From Cryptomeria japonica (taxonomy: Eukaryota; Streptophyta; Pinopsida; Cupressales; Cupressaceae): a stretch of 64,000 nucleotides of DNA. Numbering within the stretch: the stretch's first letter is position 1; each line of letters opens with the position of its first letter. Location of the stretch: the NCBI RefSeq assembly GCF_030272615.1, contig NC_081409.1, positions 24,262,406-24,326,405 of the forward strand. The letters are read 5' to 3'. Below the pieces are notes generated by a model that worked only from the letters and a program-made list of their open reading frames with translations, ran no database searches and was not told where the DNA came from. Shown piece after piece: positions 1 to 12,261 of this stretch. The position numbers were made by a program, and so were the translations under genes.

Positions 1-74
1 ACAATACCCCTTCATTCCCTTAAATATTGGAGGTAGAGCCAACCAAACAAAAATAAGAACCCATATTTGATATT

Positions 75-700
75 GTGGATCAGTTAAAGAATATATGTGT
101 CAAGATTCCTTTGTTTCAAGCAGTAAAGGATGTTCCAATACATGGAAAGGCAATTAAAGAAGCTTGTTTGAAAAATCTAGGAAGAAAGAAGAAAGACCCA
201 CATATGGTCGATGTTGTAGGTCAATTAGCAGACCTTATGTTAGGGAAATTTTGTCCCTAAGTATTCAGACCTAGGAAGTCCCATTATAGTAGTAGTCATT
301 AATGGAGTTGAAGTTCAAAATGCTCTTATTGACCTTGGGGTAGCTATAAATGTCATGACAAAGGATGTGATGCAGAAACTCAACATCACTAACCTAAGGT
401 CTACAACTATTGTCTTATAGCTTGTAGACAATTCTACTTTTACACCAGATGGTATGGTGGAAGACCTTGTTGTAGCATTGGATTCTTGGGAATATCTAGC
501 TGACTTTGTCATCCTCTCACCTAAAGCAACTTTAGGAGGCTATCCTATTATCTTGGGTAGACCCTGGTTAGCCACAAAAGATGTTTTCATAGGATGTAGG
601 TTAGGAGACATGACCATTTCTGATGGGACAAAAACTAAAACACTTGCATTATATTCACCTGCACAACCTCAACTTGAGAAAGAGCACTTATTTTAGCCAG
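75..700 (+). pseudogene. Gypsy Gag tail and aspartic protease remnant
   Basis: Two open stretches (75-260 and 454-696) resemble the spacer before protease and the retropepsin-like region of plant Ty3/gypsy polyproteins. The second contains YPIILGRPWLATKDV, the usual C-terminal 'ILGRPWL' signature of plant gypsy proteases. Between them is a stretch resembling the 'ALIDLG' active-site region with a changed active-site residue. The family role is cleavage of the Gag-Pol polyprotein. It is a fossil and not expected to work. Confidence 0.75.
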
Positions 701-720
701 ATATAGAAGAAGAATATGAT

Positions 721-802
721 GTAGTCAATACAATACAACAATTGATGATGATAAGAAGGGACCCCTTCTTATCATCATCAATTGTTGTATTGTATTGACT
801 AC
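721..802. repeat. Perfect 40-bp palindrome with a 2-base loop
   Basis: Bases 721-760 are the exact reverse complement of 763-802, leaving only AC (761-762) at the turn. Directly after it, 805-813 and 816-824 form a second 9-bp palindrome, also turning on AC. Both lie in the gypsy fossil between protease and the element A insertion. A perfect long hairpin in decayed DNA is unexpected; see findings. Confidence 0.9.
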
Positions 803-964
803 CCCTTCTTGAAACTTCAAGAAGAAGAGGATGTGCTCTCTAATATTTTGTGAAATCAATACGGAATTCATGATCAAATTGATGACTGCAATGCACGAAA
901 TTCATGTTCTCTGCAACCATTACTGGTAACCTCTTCTGTAGAATATCTTGCAGCTATATATTTG

Positions 965-2115
965 TGTTAGGCCCAATATGGAAAGCTAATGTACTGAGAG
1001 GGGAGGGGTGAATTAGTACTCCAATACTTTTCTTGAATAATAACTTTACTATTATGCATAAACAGAATAGTGCAGTAACATAAACTAAAGTTAAAACAAA
1101 TAGATAACAATCATACATGATTCACTCCATAACACATATATTTTGGTTACGCAGAAACTCTTGGTTAGAGAGAAAAAATATGGTGGGGATGGCACCCACA
1201 ACTTCACTACTGCAATAATAAAGAGTGCTTGGTTAGAGCTACATTTTAGCTATTTCTGATAGCTTACCCTGTTAGGAGTAACAAGATCTATTAGATCTAC
1301 CTTGCTAAAGGATTTTACAACATTTATTCTGAATGTTGCACCTAGTTAGAGGCTTTACAATTTATAGACTTGATTAGAGTCTTTTACCCTATTAAAGGTT
1401 TCTCTTTCAACTTCATAATATTACAATAAAATCATTACAAATATCTGAAAATTTACATCTGAAATGTTATAGCAGATTCTATGTGCTCAGAATAGATTAC
1501 CTTGCTTATAGCATACCTCGGTAACCCATATAATAACTTGGTAAACCCTTCTGTTTACTCTGTTCTTCGACTATTCTCTGAAAACCTTCTCGGTGACCTC
1601 TGTGTCTCTGTAACAGTCTTCTTACACACATGTATACACCCTTAACTAATGCTGTATAAATAGATCTCTTAAGATGGTGATCCAATTCATTGCTTTGATC
1701 TTACAAACAAGATTCCTCAAATGAATAACTATACAAAATATTTCATTGGTTAGATTGATCTCAAAATCATACACAATCTTCTGGTGCAATTTCCAATGTA
1801 ATAACGGTTAGATGTGCCTTGATCTTGTAACATGTTTTCATATGCATGTCCAGGTTCAATGTATCTAGTAACACATTTCACTCGGTGTATATCAACTCGG
1901 TGTGTCATCTTTGCTGCTCAATAGTCATAAAAAGATACTTGGTAGACAGCTTGGTGTATACTGCGTTCTGTGACTGCTTTCCTCTGTAACCAACTAGACT
2001 GTGCATATCGACTTCTCTATGTGTACCGACTGCATGATTCGATAGTGTTAACCGACTAGAGAATATAGTATGACTTTGAATATAAAAACTAATGGCAATT
2101 TGATAAGTAGTAACA
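965..2115 (-). repeat. 3' LTR of element A
   Basis: The + strand reads TGTTAGGCCC at 965 and AGTAGTAACA up to 2115, giving the standard TG...CA ends on either strand. It aligns over its whole length with 7824-8972. The duplication ATTTG lies just outside at 960-964. Near the left end is the G-rich block GAGAGGGGAGGGGTGAAT, also present in variant form in elements B and C. Confidence 0.95.
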
Positions 2116-2130
2116 ATCTCCCCTTTTGAC
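2116..2130 (-). promoter_or_regulatory. Polypurine tract of element A
   Basis: Read on the minus strand, AAAAGGGGAGAT lies immediately before the 3' LTR. This is where plus-strand DNA synthesis would be primed in an LTR element. B has the matching AAAGGGGGAGAT at the same place. Confidence 0.85.
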
Positions 2131-2469
2131 ATTAGTTGAGATGTTTGACAAAAACTACTTTCAAAGTCATAACTCAAAAATCTATATACTTTGCAAAATG
2201 ACTATACTTGACAGTAAATACAATAGTCAATGAAATAGTATATTCAGATATACTCCCCTTATCATTATACTGTACATAACTCTAATTTTTGCATGCTCGG
2301 TCTGTGCTTGTGTGCTCTGCTTACTATCCTTGGATACTCTGCATACTCTGCTCGGTATACTCCCCCTGTATACAATACTCCGAATACTGGATCAAAACTG
2401 TATCACAAAAACTATATCACTCCCCAAATATATTGTATTACTCCCCCTTTTTGACAAACATCAAAAAAC

Positions 2470-4719
2470 TTAATTTCCATTTGGGGGTGGTAACTGATCA
2501 AAAATAGATTTATACTTCTTTCGGGTGTTGGTGAGTACGACAGAGAGTGCATCTTTGACGCTTTCCACTAAAGAATTTTGTGCTTGAATATCAGCTAATA
2601 GTGATATTAAGCCATCAAGAGTGCTTCCCTCTTGTGTAGTAGATAGGCATGTGGTTCGATTAATCTGTTCTTGAACGGATGAAAGATGAGGAAGGAATAA
2701 TGTCTGGAGTGTCATTATATCCATCCTGATCTTATGTTCTTCATTTCTAAGTTCCAGTTGTTGAGCCATGAGCTGTTGAAGCTTAGTATAAAATTTTTGA
2801 ACTGAATTGGGCTCAGGAGTCAACTTATTTGAGAGATCAGTGATCTCTTTCTCAATTGCATCAGTTTTATTCTTGATATCTTTAATGAATATAGAAAATG
2901 TACAGAGTTTCTGGAGTTTCTAAAATAAATAAAGAATATGCTTGAGTTGAGGGGACAACTTAGCAATGAATTTGACAAGTTTGACTTTGCCAATAGCTAG
3001 AGCTTTTTGTACCTCTTCTATCATTTTTGCAGTAAGCTCCTTGTCTTTGAGCTTGCTCAAGTACTCAGATGCATCAACTCTAGATGTTTCTATTTGATTT
3101 AGGAGTTCATCCAGTTGAATGTGGATGGCTGCATCGGTTGACACTGTAGCTGTAGGTAGCATATCTGATAACAGTGTCTTCACCTTTTGAAGTACTTTAT
3201 TCTTCTTTTGTATGGCCATCTGTTTTTCTTGTTCGGCCTTTGCTTTGCATAGTTCACCAAAATCAATGAGTGCTTGCCCCTTTAATTTTGCTATATCCAC
3301 ATTGGGCAACACTATTGGTTTAGATAAATCAACTTTGAAACTATGCTTTTTCACCTTCTTCTCTTTACCTTTGGTCGGTTGAACCAAGACAATAGCTTGA
3401 GAGGTTTGTTGACCCTCAGTAGGTTGCTCGGTAGAGGCAACACTTTGGTCGATTCTTGTAGCTGCTGTGGGGTCTTTTGGCGTCTCAGTATTGGGTGTCT
3501 CAACTGCTACATTTTCGGTACTCGAGGGTGCTTGAGAGGTTTGGTCTTGAGTAGTCTCTTCTCCTGTTGTAGACTTGTGACCTTCGGTGACTTGTGCTAT
3601 ATCCCGAGGAGCTTTGGTAGAGACAGGTTGAGTGATCGGTGGATAAGGCTGAACTTGTACTAACACAGAATCACTAGATACAAGTTTTGCATATGTAGTG
3701 CCTTCTATTATCTCCTGCTCCTGTTCCTCTGTATCCATGACATCTTCATCAATTTGAATAGTGTCAGTCGGGTCTTGCTCGGTAGCATCAGGACCATGCT
3801 CGGTGACATCAGGATCTTGCTTGGTGACATCAATGATTTCAACTTTAGACTGTTCATTGACATCTTTGATTTTGAAGATTTCCTGCCATTTTGCTTTTGT
3901 CTCATTCTCTACATCAATATATAGCCCATTCATCAATTTTAAGGCTCTTTGTTTGACAAGAAATTTTGAATTGTAGGTTGTCAAATGTTCCTTTATTTCT
4001 GCTACAGACATATCAGGAAATAGACGGACTAGACTTCTTTCTCTGATTTGTTTTTCTGAGTCCATTGAATACTTTCACCTGTTATCAATATGTAAGTAAA
4101 GTTCATTTAGAAGTGACTTTACTAGTTCCAATGGAGCTAGCCAAAACTTTAGAAGTGTACAGATGACAACTTCTTCAATTTGTCTCTTCTCATCATTATT
4201 TCTTGTTTCATACTTGACATATCTAAAAGAACCAAATCCACCATATTCTTTTAGATTGGCACAGAAGTTTTCAACACTATGTATATTTACCTTCTTGCTT
4301 TTGACAATTTGGAATTTGTTGGCATACTTAGATTATGTATCACTAGACTCTTTTGCCAAAATGAGTCTCCAAGTAGATTTCTTGTACATCTTGGTTACCT
4401 TGGGAGCAGTAACACTCTTTTGTTTCTTACTCGGTGATGCAGCTGATGCTCTTGTATTAGGTCTCTTTGTTGGAGGAGTTGGTAGGGCCTTTGAAATGTC
4501 CTGTTTCTTTCTTTTCAACACTTTACCCTTAGGTAGTTTGGTGCTCAATGTTATTGCTGCCTCTTGAGCTTCTGATTCCTCTTCGGTGATGGCAAGAGTA
4601 CCTTTGACAGGTGTGGAGGAAGATTCTTCTCTGAATTTCTCCATTAAAACCTTTATCATCTTTGTTGCTTTCCTTATAACTTTGGGTACTACAATGCTCA
4701 TTTTTACTTTTCCCTTCAC
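2470..4719 (-). pseudogene. Element A, 3' coding region: charged, repeat-rich protein
   Basis: Minus-strand open stretches at 4333-4719, 2920-4065 and 2470-2823. The first is basic, with many Lys and a KKR/KRKKQ cluster. The second is rich in Thr, Gln, Asp and Glu (repeats of the type 'VTEHGPDATEQDPT') and ends in a Lys-rich, probably coiled-coil part. The third is also predicted helical. Order and composition resemble the C-terminal half of the long ORF in element B (35355-37319) followed by the coiled-coil ORF at 34509-35246. No known enzyme motif. It is probably the continuation of the 4786-5862 product, now broken. Function unknown. Confidence 0.55.
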
Positions 4720-4785
4720 CTCTTCATAGGTTCCATTCCTCAGTTCGGTGGCATGCCTTGGTAATGAAAGATAGGCATCAATTTG

Positions 4786-5862
4786 CTATTGTGTGATGTC
4801 AAAGTCAATCTCGTAACCCATAGGTGGCAAAGATTGAGTCCTCGGTTCCACAACATTCACATAACAGTAATTAGTATCTACCTCAAAGCATATATCATCT
4901 TTATATTTCTCCACTAGCTGGGGTGGAATCTGGTACATGTTGTGCATCTTCTCTTGAAATTTTCTAAAATAATCATCCATTATATCATTGAAATTATCAC
5001 CTAGCATCTTGATAAAGTCATTAATCTGATGGGTGATTGGTCGGTGTAGCTCCCAAACTACTTTACCGACTGATGGAAAGAATTTTTCAAAGTAGAAAAA
5101 CATGCATACAAGAAGTGAACCAAACTTTAGTGTATTTGCCGATTTGTTCTTCTTCGGCTTCCTTATTCTGTTCAGGTTCTCAAACAGGTTCTTCAGTAAT
5201 ACTTCACATAAGTCAATCTTCATTCCCTTTTTCACAATTTTATAAGCTATGTCAACTGCAACACAGGGTACACTATTTTCCCTTGCAGATTGGAAGAAAC
5301 AGTAACCAATTACTCTAATGGCAAACTTAAGTTCTTCATCAGTGACATTGTTCATTTTTAATCCTCCGTAATCAGATTCAACTCTAGTTAAACTGATTAA
5401 TTCCTTCTGTGATATCATCTTTTGTGCTCGTGCATGATCATAGATAGGATAATCGGTGATCACATGAATGATTTCCTTGGTGATTTTGAATGGTTGCTCT
5501 TCTAGCCACATGAAATCATCATGAACTCTGCTCAAAACAAACTTGACCCATTGGGGCTTGAACACACGAGGGTAGGTTAGGGCTTCAGTCAATCCTTTGA
5601 TCTTGATGTGTTCATACTTGCTGTTCAATTTACCATCTGTGCACAATTCATCATAGGTATCTCTTATCTCAACATGACCAAGTTCCTCAACACGACATTT
5701 GGTGAAGAATCTAACATCTTCAACTAACAAGACTCGATCAGGGATGAGTGAAAAGGCGGTTTTGTCATCCGGTTCAGAGGCGACTTTGGGAGTCAAAGAA
5801 TATTTCAGTGAGGGCTTCTCTACATTCTTGACAACTATGGGATCTTGGATCTTGGGCGCCAT
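4786..5862 (-). CDS. Element A ORF2: conserved non-pol protein domain
   Basis: An open frame of 358 codons starting MAPKIQDPIVVKN, placed where pol would normally follow gag. I recognise no catalytic motif. It aligns by eye with the start of the long ORF in element B and with 59411-60622 in element C. Shared blocks in order are FMWLEE / FFWLDS, a KIDLCE / KIDVCE block, LKFGSLLVCM / FRFGNLIICL, YKDDICF, and VEPRT...MGYE / VIPRT...MGYE. The overall pattern recalls the 'putative plant transposon protein' domain found in extra ORFs of plant gypsy elements, but that is inference. Kept in two diverged families, so it was probably useful to the elements. It reads open here; expression is unknown. 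Confidence 0.7.
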   Translation of the reverse strand: MAPKIQDPIVVKNVEKPSLKYSLTPKVASEPDDKTAFSLIPDRVLLVEDVRFFTKCRVEELGHVEIRDTYDELCTDGKLNSKYEHIKIKGLTEALTYPRVFKPQWVKFVLSRVHDDFMWLEEQPFKITKEIIHVITDYPIYDHARAQKMISQKELISLTRVESDYGGLKMNNVTDEELKFAIRVIGYCFFQSARENSVPCVAVDIAYKIVKKGMKIDLCEVLLKNLFENLNRIRKPKKNKSANTLKFGSLLVCMFFYFEKFFPSVGKVVWELHRPITHQINDFIKMLGDNFNDIMDDYFRKFQEKMHNMYQIPPQLVEKYKDDICFEVDTNYCYVNVVEPRTQSLPPMGYEIDFDITQ

Positions 5863-6492
5863 TGTTGATTTCAGGTAAAACTTAGCAAACTATCCTTAGG
5901 GTTTGACAGTTTACAAATGATAGACACTTCACACTCAGCAAATAATAACAATTTGATAAGATCAGTAAACCAGCTTAACAATGCGATGAGATTTGATGTA
6001 AATACCTTGGATTCGCTCTGGATGAGGTTTGATCACCTTGATTCACTCTGCTCTGCTCTTTCAAAAACTTGGTAAGTGTAAATGACCGCAAAAATGCTTT
6101 TAAGTACACAAAATACCTTATCGGGCTCCATGCGGGTTAGGTCAAAATATTAAATGCACTCGGTTCACCTTTAACCAATTTACTCTCTTTTTTTTTGTTT
6201 TAACCGAGTAACCAAATTTCCTTCATTTACTGACTTGACAGGCTTCCTATATTCACCGACTTGACAGGTTTCTTGTAAAGTACTTTTGATAGAATTTCAA
6301 ACTTAATAATGCATCTTAACTATGCAGATTTTGAATTTTGTTCATAATAGAATAGGAACTGTTATGATTTTAACCTTTAGAGAATGCAGTCCCTTCATAC
6401 CTTTGCTGATTAATTCGGAATAGGTGCACCTAACTCGGTAGGCAAGGTGCTTTCTTCATTTGACACAATTTCCTTCTTTCTCCAAATCGTCT

Positions 6493-7761
6493 TTAATTTT
6501 CTTTTATTTCTTCAGTGTCTCCTCTAGGTTGATCTCTGCAATCTCCAGCTAAATGTCCAACTTTATGACAATGAAAACATGCCATACCAGGATTTCTCCA
6601 TGATCTTCGGTTGTTCATTCCAAACTTTATAAAATAGTTGGCACTAATATGTCCATATCTTCCACAACATTCACACCATATCCTTGTATTGTAATCCCAT
6701 GGTACTGTTGCATATTGTCGGTAAGGATTTGTGTGAGTTCGGTAACCTCTAATGTTTGCTCGGTGTGCAGACCACATGTAGTTCTTTTGCTTAAGCCAAC
6801 ACTTCTTAGTACTATGTCCATATCTATTGCAGTTTCTACAAAGCCCTTTGAATTTTGCCTTCTGATAGTTGTTAACAGACTTTGTCCTACATTGATTAGA
6901 TGTGTGACCATATTTATTGCAATTGTAACAATAATCATTGGACTTAGTGATATTCGGTTGCTTACCTTTTCTGATTTGGCATATGTTGGTAGTGTGACCT
7001 TGATTTCCACAGTAGTAGCAAATAGGCTTCATTCTTTTTATGTTATTCCTTTTTCTAGCTTGCTTTGATGATTCTCCTCTCTTGGTAGTATGAATTCCTT
7101 TCTCGGTAGAGTCTTTTCCTTTGTAACCAAGTCTTGCATCTTTGTTGGGTCTTCTTGTATTTAGTTTCTCATCCAACATCTTTAATGCTTCATAACTCTT
7201 CTTCAGTGTTTCTTTGGATTTTTTCTCTGTTTCAAGTTCATCGGTCAACCTTGATACTTCAAGTTTCAATACTTGATTTTCATCATTCTTCAGAATTTCT
7301 TCATGATGTGCATAACCTAGTTGATCTGTCATATTTTGTTGAATCCCAGTCAACCTTATGATTTCATCATTTTTATCAGATACCAAGACTTAAAGTTGTT
7401 GTTTCTCTCTTTGTAGATCTCTTGCTTTATCCTCAGTTGTCCTTAATGCATCTAGATTTTCAGTCATTTGTGTGCTAAAATGTTCATGTTCTCTTTTCAT
7501 TGCTTTTAGTTGATCAACCAGTGCTTTGTTCTTTTCTTTCAATACTCCAATAATTTCTTCAGTCTCTTCAGATATACTATTCTCAGATGATGTCTCAATT
7601 TGTTCCACTAACTCTTGAGAATCCTGCAAGTCATCAGATAATCTTCTTCTTACTTTCAGAGATTTTTGCATTTGCCTTTGCATGTCTGCAATCACTTGAT
7701 TAACATGATCCAGCTCTTCTTGCATATATACAATCCTCCAAGATTGTTTGTAGCCTTCCAT
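6493..7761 (-). pseudogene. Element A Gag-like region: coiled coil plus five CCHC zinc knuckles
   Basis: Two adjoining minus-strand frames. The upstream part (7390-7761, from MEGYKQSWRI) is strongly heptad-like and rich in Glu, Lys and Gln, a probable coiled coil. The downstream part (6493-7386) continues the coil and then carries knuckles CYYCGNQGHTTNIC, CYNCNKYGHTSNQC, CRNCNRYGHSTKKC, a degenerate CECCGRYGHISANY and CFHCHKVGHLAGDC. CCHC arrays bind RNA in retroelement Gag proteins, so a nucleocapsid-like role is likely. Four to five knuckles is more than the one or two usual in plant Gag. No protease or RT follows. Confidence 0.8.
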
Positions 7762-7809
7762 TGATAAGATCTTTCTCTTTAGGTAGTTAAACCCTTTTCC
7801 AAGATTCGA

Positions 7810-7821
7810 GCTCTGATACCA
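7810..7821 (-). promoter_or_regulatory. Primer binding site of element A
   Basis: The minus strand reads TGGTATCAGAGC, complementary to the 3' end of plant initiator tRNA-Met, two bases inside the 5' LTR. This is the usual start of minus-strand cDNA synthesis in plant copia-type and many other LTR elements. Confidence 0.9.
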
Positions 7822-7823
7822 AT

Positions 7824-8972
7824 TGTTAGGCCCAATATGGAAAGCTAATGTACTGAGAGGGGAGGGGTGAATTAGTACTCCAATACTTTTCTTGAATAAT
7901 AACTTTACTGTTATGCATAAACAGAATAGTGCAGTAACATAAACTAAAGTTAAAACAAATAGATAACAATCATACATGATTCACTCCATAACACATATAT
8001 TTTGGTTATGCAGAAACTCTTGGTTAGAGAGAAAAACTGCGGTGGGGATGGCACCCACAACTTCACTACTACAATACTAAAGAGTGCTCGGTTAGAGATA
8101 CATTTTAGCTATTTCTAATAGCTTACCCTGTTAGGAGTAACAAGATCTGTTAGATCTACCTTGCTAAAGGATTTTACAACATTTATTCTGAATGCTGCAC
8201 CTGGTTAGAGGCTTTACAATTTATAGACTTGATTAGAGTCTTTTACCCTGTTAAAGGTTTCTCTTTCAACTTCACAATATTACAATAAAATCATTACAAA
8301 TATCTACAAATTTACATCTGAAATGTTATAGCAGATTCTATATGCTTAGAATAGATTACCTTGCTTATAGCATACCTCGATAACCCATATAATAACTTGG
8401 TAAACCCTTTTGTTTACTCTATTCTTCGACTGTTCTCTGAAAACCTTCTCGGTGACCTTTGTGTCTCTGTAACAATCTTCTTATACACATGCACACACCC
8501 TTAACTAATGCTGTATAAATAGATCTCTTAAGACGGTGATCCAATTCATTGCTTCGATCTTACAAACAAGATTCCTTGAATGAATAGCTATACAAAATAT
8601 TTCATTGGTTAGATTGATCTCAAAATCATACACAATCTTCTGGTGCAATTTCCAATGTAATAACAGTTAGATGTGCCTCGATCTTGTAACACATTTTCAT
8701 ATGCATGTCCAGGTTCAATGTATCTAGTAACACCTTTCACTCAGTGTATATCAACTCGGTGTGTCATCTTTCCTGCTCAGTAGTCATAAAGATACTCGGT
8801 AGACAACTCGATGTATAGTGCGTTTTGTGACTGCTTTCCTCTATAACTGACTAGATTGTGCATACTGACTTCTCTATGTGTACCGACTGCAAGATTCGGT
8901 AGTGTTAACTGACTAGAGTATATAATATGACTTTGAATATAAAAACTAATGTCAATTTGATAAGTAGTAACA
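7824..8972 (-). repeat. 5' LTR of element A
   Basis: Near-identical partner of 965-2115, from TGTTAGGCCC to AGTAGTAACA on the + strand, followed at 8973-8977 by the duplicated ATTTG. Gypsy sequence resumes straight after. Confidence 0.95.
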
Positions 8973-9059
8973 ATTTGTTGCATACATTGTTGCCGCATGA
9001 AGTAACGGTTCCACATTTTCCTGCAACATCTATAATAGGGCTAACTAAGCAAGTTTAAG

Positions 9060-10711
9060 TGGCCCCAGATAAATGGTTGAATGTTAATAGTCACCTTACT
9101 CAGGAACAAACTATGTCTCTAACAAGAATACTATAGTCTCACAAGGAAGCATTTGCCTGGGACTACATAGATATGGAAGTGTTGCATCCTAAATTGTGCA
9201 CACACAAAATCTACATCAAAGAATATTGTAAACCAGTGAGGCAACCTCAAAGAAGAATCAACCCTGCATTAAGGGAAAGAGTTAAGCAATAATTACAGAA
9301 GTTACTCAATGCATGATTTATATATCCCATTTCTAATAGTGAATGGGTATCACCTCTAGTTATTGTTCCTAAGAAAAATGGAAAGTGGAGAGTTTGTGTA
9401 GATTATAGGGAGCTTAATGCTGCAACTAAGAAATATCACTTTCCTCTTCCTTTCATTGACCAAGTGTTGGACTCCTTGGTAGGGAAGAAATATTTTCATT
9501 CTTAGACGGTTTCAATGGATACAACCAGATAAGAATAGCTCCTAAGAACCAAGAAAATACAACATTCACATGCCCATGGGGGACCTATTCCTATTCAGTA
9601 CTTCCATTTGGTTTATGTAACGCCCTAGCTACTTTTCAAAGGGCAGTTATAAGCATGTTCTCAGATATATCTCACGACTGCATGGAGACATACATGTATG
9701 ACTTCACTACCTATGGTGGTACTTTTGAAGAAAGCATTGAGTAACCTGGAAAAGACTTTACAAAGATGTGAGGATCACAATTTGTCTTTAAATAGTGAGA
9801 AGTGTTTTATGATGATGCAGGAAGGTGTTGTTCTTGGCCACTATCTTTCTTGTAAAGGAATTCAAGTAGACCCAACAAAGATTGAAGTTATTTCTAATTT
9901 GCTTGTACCAACAAAATAGAAAGATGTTAGGAGTTTTTTAGGCCATGCAGGTTATTATAGAAGATTCATCAAAGATTTCAATAAAATTGCAGCACCACTG
10001 TATACACTTCTCACTAAAGATGCAGAATTCCAGTGGACAGATTCATGTAGCAAATCATTCTCTGAGTTGAAGGAAGCATTAACTCATGCATTTTTACTTC
10101 AAGGTCCTAAGTGGGAACTTCCATTCCATATACACACCGATGCATCTGATCATGCAATTGGATCTGTTCTAGGACAAAAAGAGACAACAATGGAACATGC
10201 AATCTATTTTGTCAGCAAAAACTTGCAGGGTGCTGAATTTAACTACACAGTAACAGAGAAAGAAATGATGGCAGTTATCTATGCTCTCAATAAGTTCAAA
10301 CATTATATAACTGGATATAAAGTCTTTGTCCACACTGACCATGCAACAATTAGATATCTCATGAACAAACCTTCAATTTCAGGAAGGTTGGCTCGATGGA
10401 TTCTTTTAATGCAAGAATTTGATATCACAATCATAGACAAACCAAGAAGAGCAAATGTCGTTGCAAATTTTCTTTCACGCTTAACAACAAACCAAGAATC
10501 ACCCATTTTGGATGATTCCTTTCTAGATGAGCATCTATTCTCTATTGTTGTTCAAACACCATGGTATGCTGATATAGCTAATTATTTGGTTGCTCAAAAG
10601 GTACCCTCTCATTTTTCTCCAAAAGAAAGGAAATTACTTGTTGAGAAAAGTTCCAAATTCACTTGGATAGCAGGATGTTTATTTTACATAGGACCGAATC
10701 AGATAATGTGA
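9060..10711 (+). pseudogene. Gypsy reverse transcriptase and RNase H remnant
   Basis: Clear Ty3/gypsy RT-RNase H sequence in several open pieces. The RT part includes 'VPKKNGKWRVCVDYRELN' (about 9365-9420) and 'LPFGLCNA' (about 9602-9625). The later piece (10067-10711) has the RNase H signature FHIHTDASDHAIGSVLGQ, then VTEKEMMAVIYAL and VHTDHATIRYLM. The encoded enzyme would copy element RNA to DNA and remove the RNA strand. Broken, several defects. Confidence 0.9.
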
Positions 10712-10717
10712 AGATGT

Positions 10718-12250
10718 GTGAGAGAAGATGAGACTTATGACATACTTCATGCATGCCATGATAAACCCTGTGGGGGACATTTTGTAGTTAAGAGAACAAC
10801 TATCAAAATAATTAACACATGTTATTATTGGCCAACCCTTCATAAAGATGCAGTCAGGTATACAAAGAAATGTGCTAGATGCCAACGGATGGGAAGACCA
10901 ATCAGATTAGATGAGATGCCCTTGCATCCTCAAGTGGTGGTAATACCATTTGACAAGTGGGGTCTTGATTTTGTAGGACCAATTGATCCACCTTCTAATG
11001 GTAATTCCGACATTTTGGTTTGTACTGATTATCTCACCAAATGGGTAGAAACTAAGGCAATGAAACATGCAAGAGATAACAAAGTTGCTGAATTTTTATA
11101 TGAAGAAATCTTCACAAGATATGGAGTTCCTGGAGAAATTGTCACAGATCAAGGAGCATAGCTCACATCTCAACTTGTTACAACATTAATGAATGAATAC
11201 AAATTAGTGTGAGAATTTGCCAAGATCTAGAGCTCAATGAAAAGCACAAATAAGAGAGAGAAAATAGATGATAAAATAAACTGTATTCTATCAAGAGAAA
11301 ATACTAATCAACGGGATCATTAATCGTTACATACAATGAATATGAGCCTGCTCATATAGGCAAGGCTAGGGATATGTGAGCACACAAACATGACATGTGG
11401 ATCAATAAGAAACAAGGGTAGGCAGGAAATAGGTGTGCGTAGGTAGGAGAAACAATATAATATTTCACATGAGGTCGATCACCCACTGAATGTGGAATGT
11501 AACAACAAGATAAGTCCACAAAAGGTGGAAATTCTCCTACACACACTATCCCAATGTGGCACAAACACCCAAGTGTCTCATACCCAAACTACTATGAAAT
11601 GCATGTACCTAAGTAAACTTAAGTAAGTGTAATAATATCCATGATGAATACTTATTTACACCAACAATCAAGCATAGGAAATATACACCATACCATCCTC
11701 AAGCCAATGGACAAGAAGAGATTACAAACAAGGAAATTGAAAGCATCCTGACCAAAACTATTAATCTTCATAGAAAAGATTGGGCAGCTAGATTACCTGA
11801 AGTAGTCTGGGCAAATAGGACATCATGGAAAACAACAACAGGGTTTACTCCTTTTGAAATGCTATATGGAAAGAAAGAAATGATGCCCATTGAATTTGAG
11901 CTTAAAACTTTAAGAACATCAGTTGAATTGGAGATGGATATTATTGTTGCACAACAAGCAAGAATTATGCAACTCAATGAATTAGATGAAGTCAGAACAA
12001 TTGCCCTGCAAAACATAGAACTCATGCAAAATCAATGAATCAAATGGCATGGTAAATATATCAAAGACAAAAACTTTCAATCAAGAGATTGGGCTCTCCT
12101 ATATGATTCCAGGTATCAAGATAATCTGGGTAAACTTCACACCAGATGGCTAGGCCCATATGAAGTATCACAAGTGCTTGACAATGGCGTTGTTCAACTC
12201 ACAATAATTGATCCTGTAAGATTCAAGTTGTTGGTCAATGGGTATAGATT
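10718..12250 (+). pseudogene. Gypsy integrase remnant, interrupted
   Basis: It starts with an HHCC zinc finger (HACHDKPCGGH...CARCQ), then the catalytic core with FDKWGLDFVGPI and VTDQGA. After the insert at 11208-11666 it continues with KHRKYTPYHPQANGQ and the WANRTSWKTTTGFTPFEMLYG block, ending with the RWLGPYEVSQV C-terminal fold near 12150. The family role is insertion of cDNA into the host chromosome. Broken. Confidence 0.88.
11208..11666 (-). mobile_element. Solo-LTR-like insert in gypsy integrase
   Basis: A 459-bp block, TGTGAGAATT...TTACACCAACA on +, so TGTTGGTGTAAATA...CTCACA on minus, interrupts the integrase gene. It has TG/CA ends, no coding sequence and no second LTR. Flanking 5-mers are ATTAG (11203-11207) and ATCAA (11667-11671), only a partial match, so the duplication has decayed or the ends are slightly off. 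A solo LTR left by recombination is the simplest reading; a very short terminal-repeat element is the alternative. Confidence 0.65.
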
Positions 12251-12261
12251 GTAGTTATATC

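Larger units (their letters stand above)
965..8972 (-). mobile_element. Element A: LTR retroelement without pol
   Basis: An 8.0-kb minus-strand LTR element with LTRs of 1151 bp (965-2115) and 1149 bp (7824-8972). It is flanked by an exact 5-bp duplication ATTTG (960-964 and 8973-8977). A Met-type primer site abuts the right (5') LTR and a purine tract abuts the left (3') LTR, fixing the orientation. The interior carries a coiled-coil/CCHC ORF, then a 358-codon ORF, then charged and Thr/Gln-rich ORFs. I find no protease, RT, RNase H or integrase, so it should depend on a partner for movement. The LTRs differ at roughly 3-5 in 100 sites by eye, so insertion is moderately old. Ends look complete; the ORFs are partly broken. 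Confidence 0.92.

Noticed and set aside
3343-5318. + strand open frames across element A
   Set aside because: Shadows of the minus-strand ORFs; Ser/Leu-rich translations without motifs.
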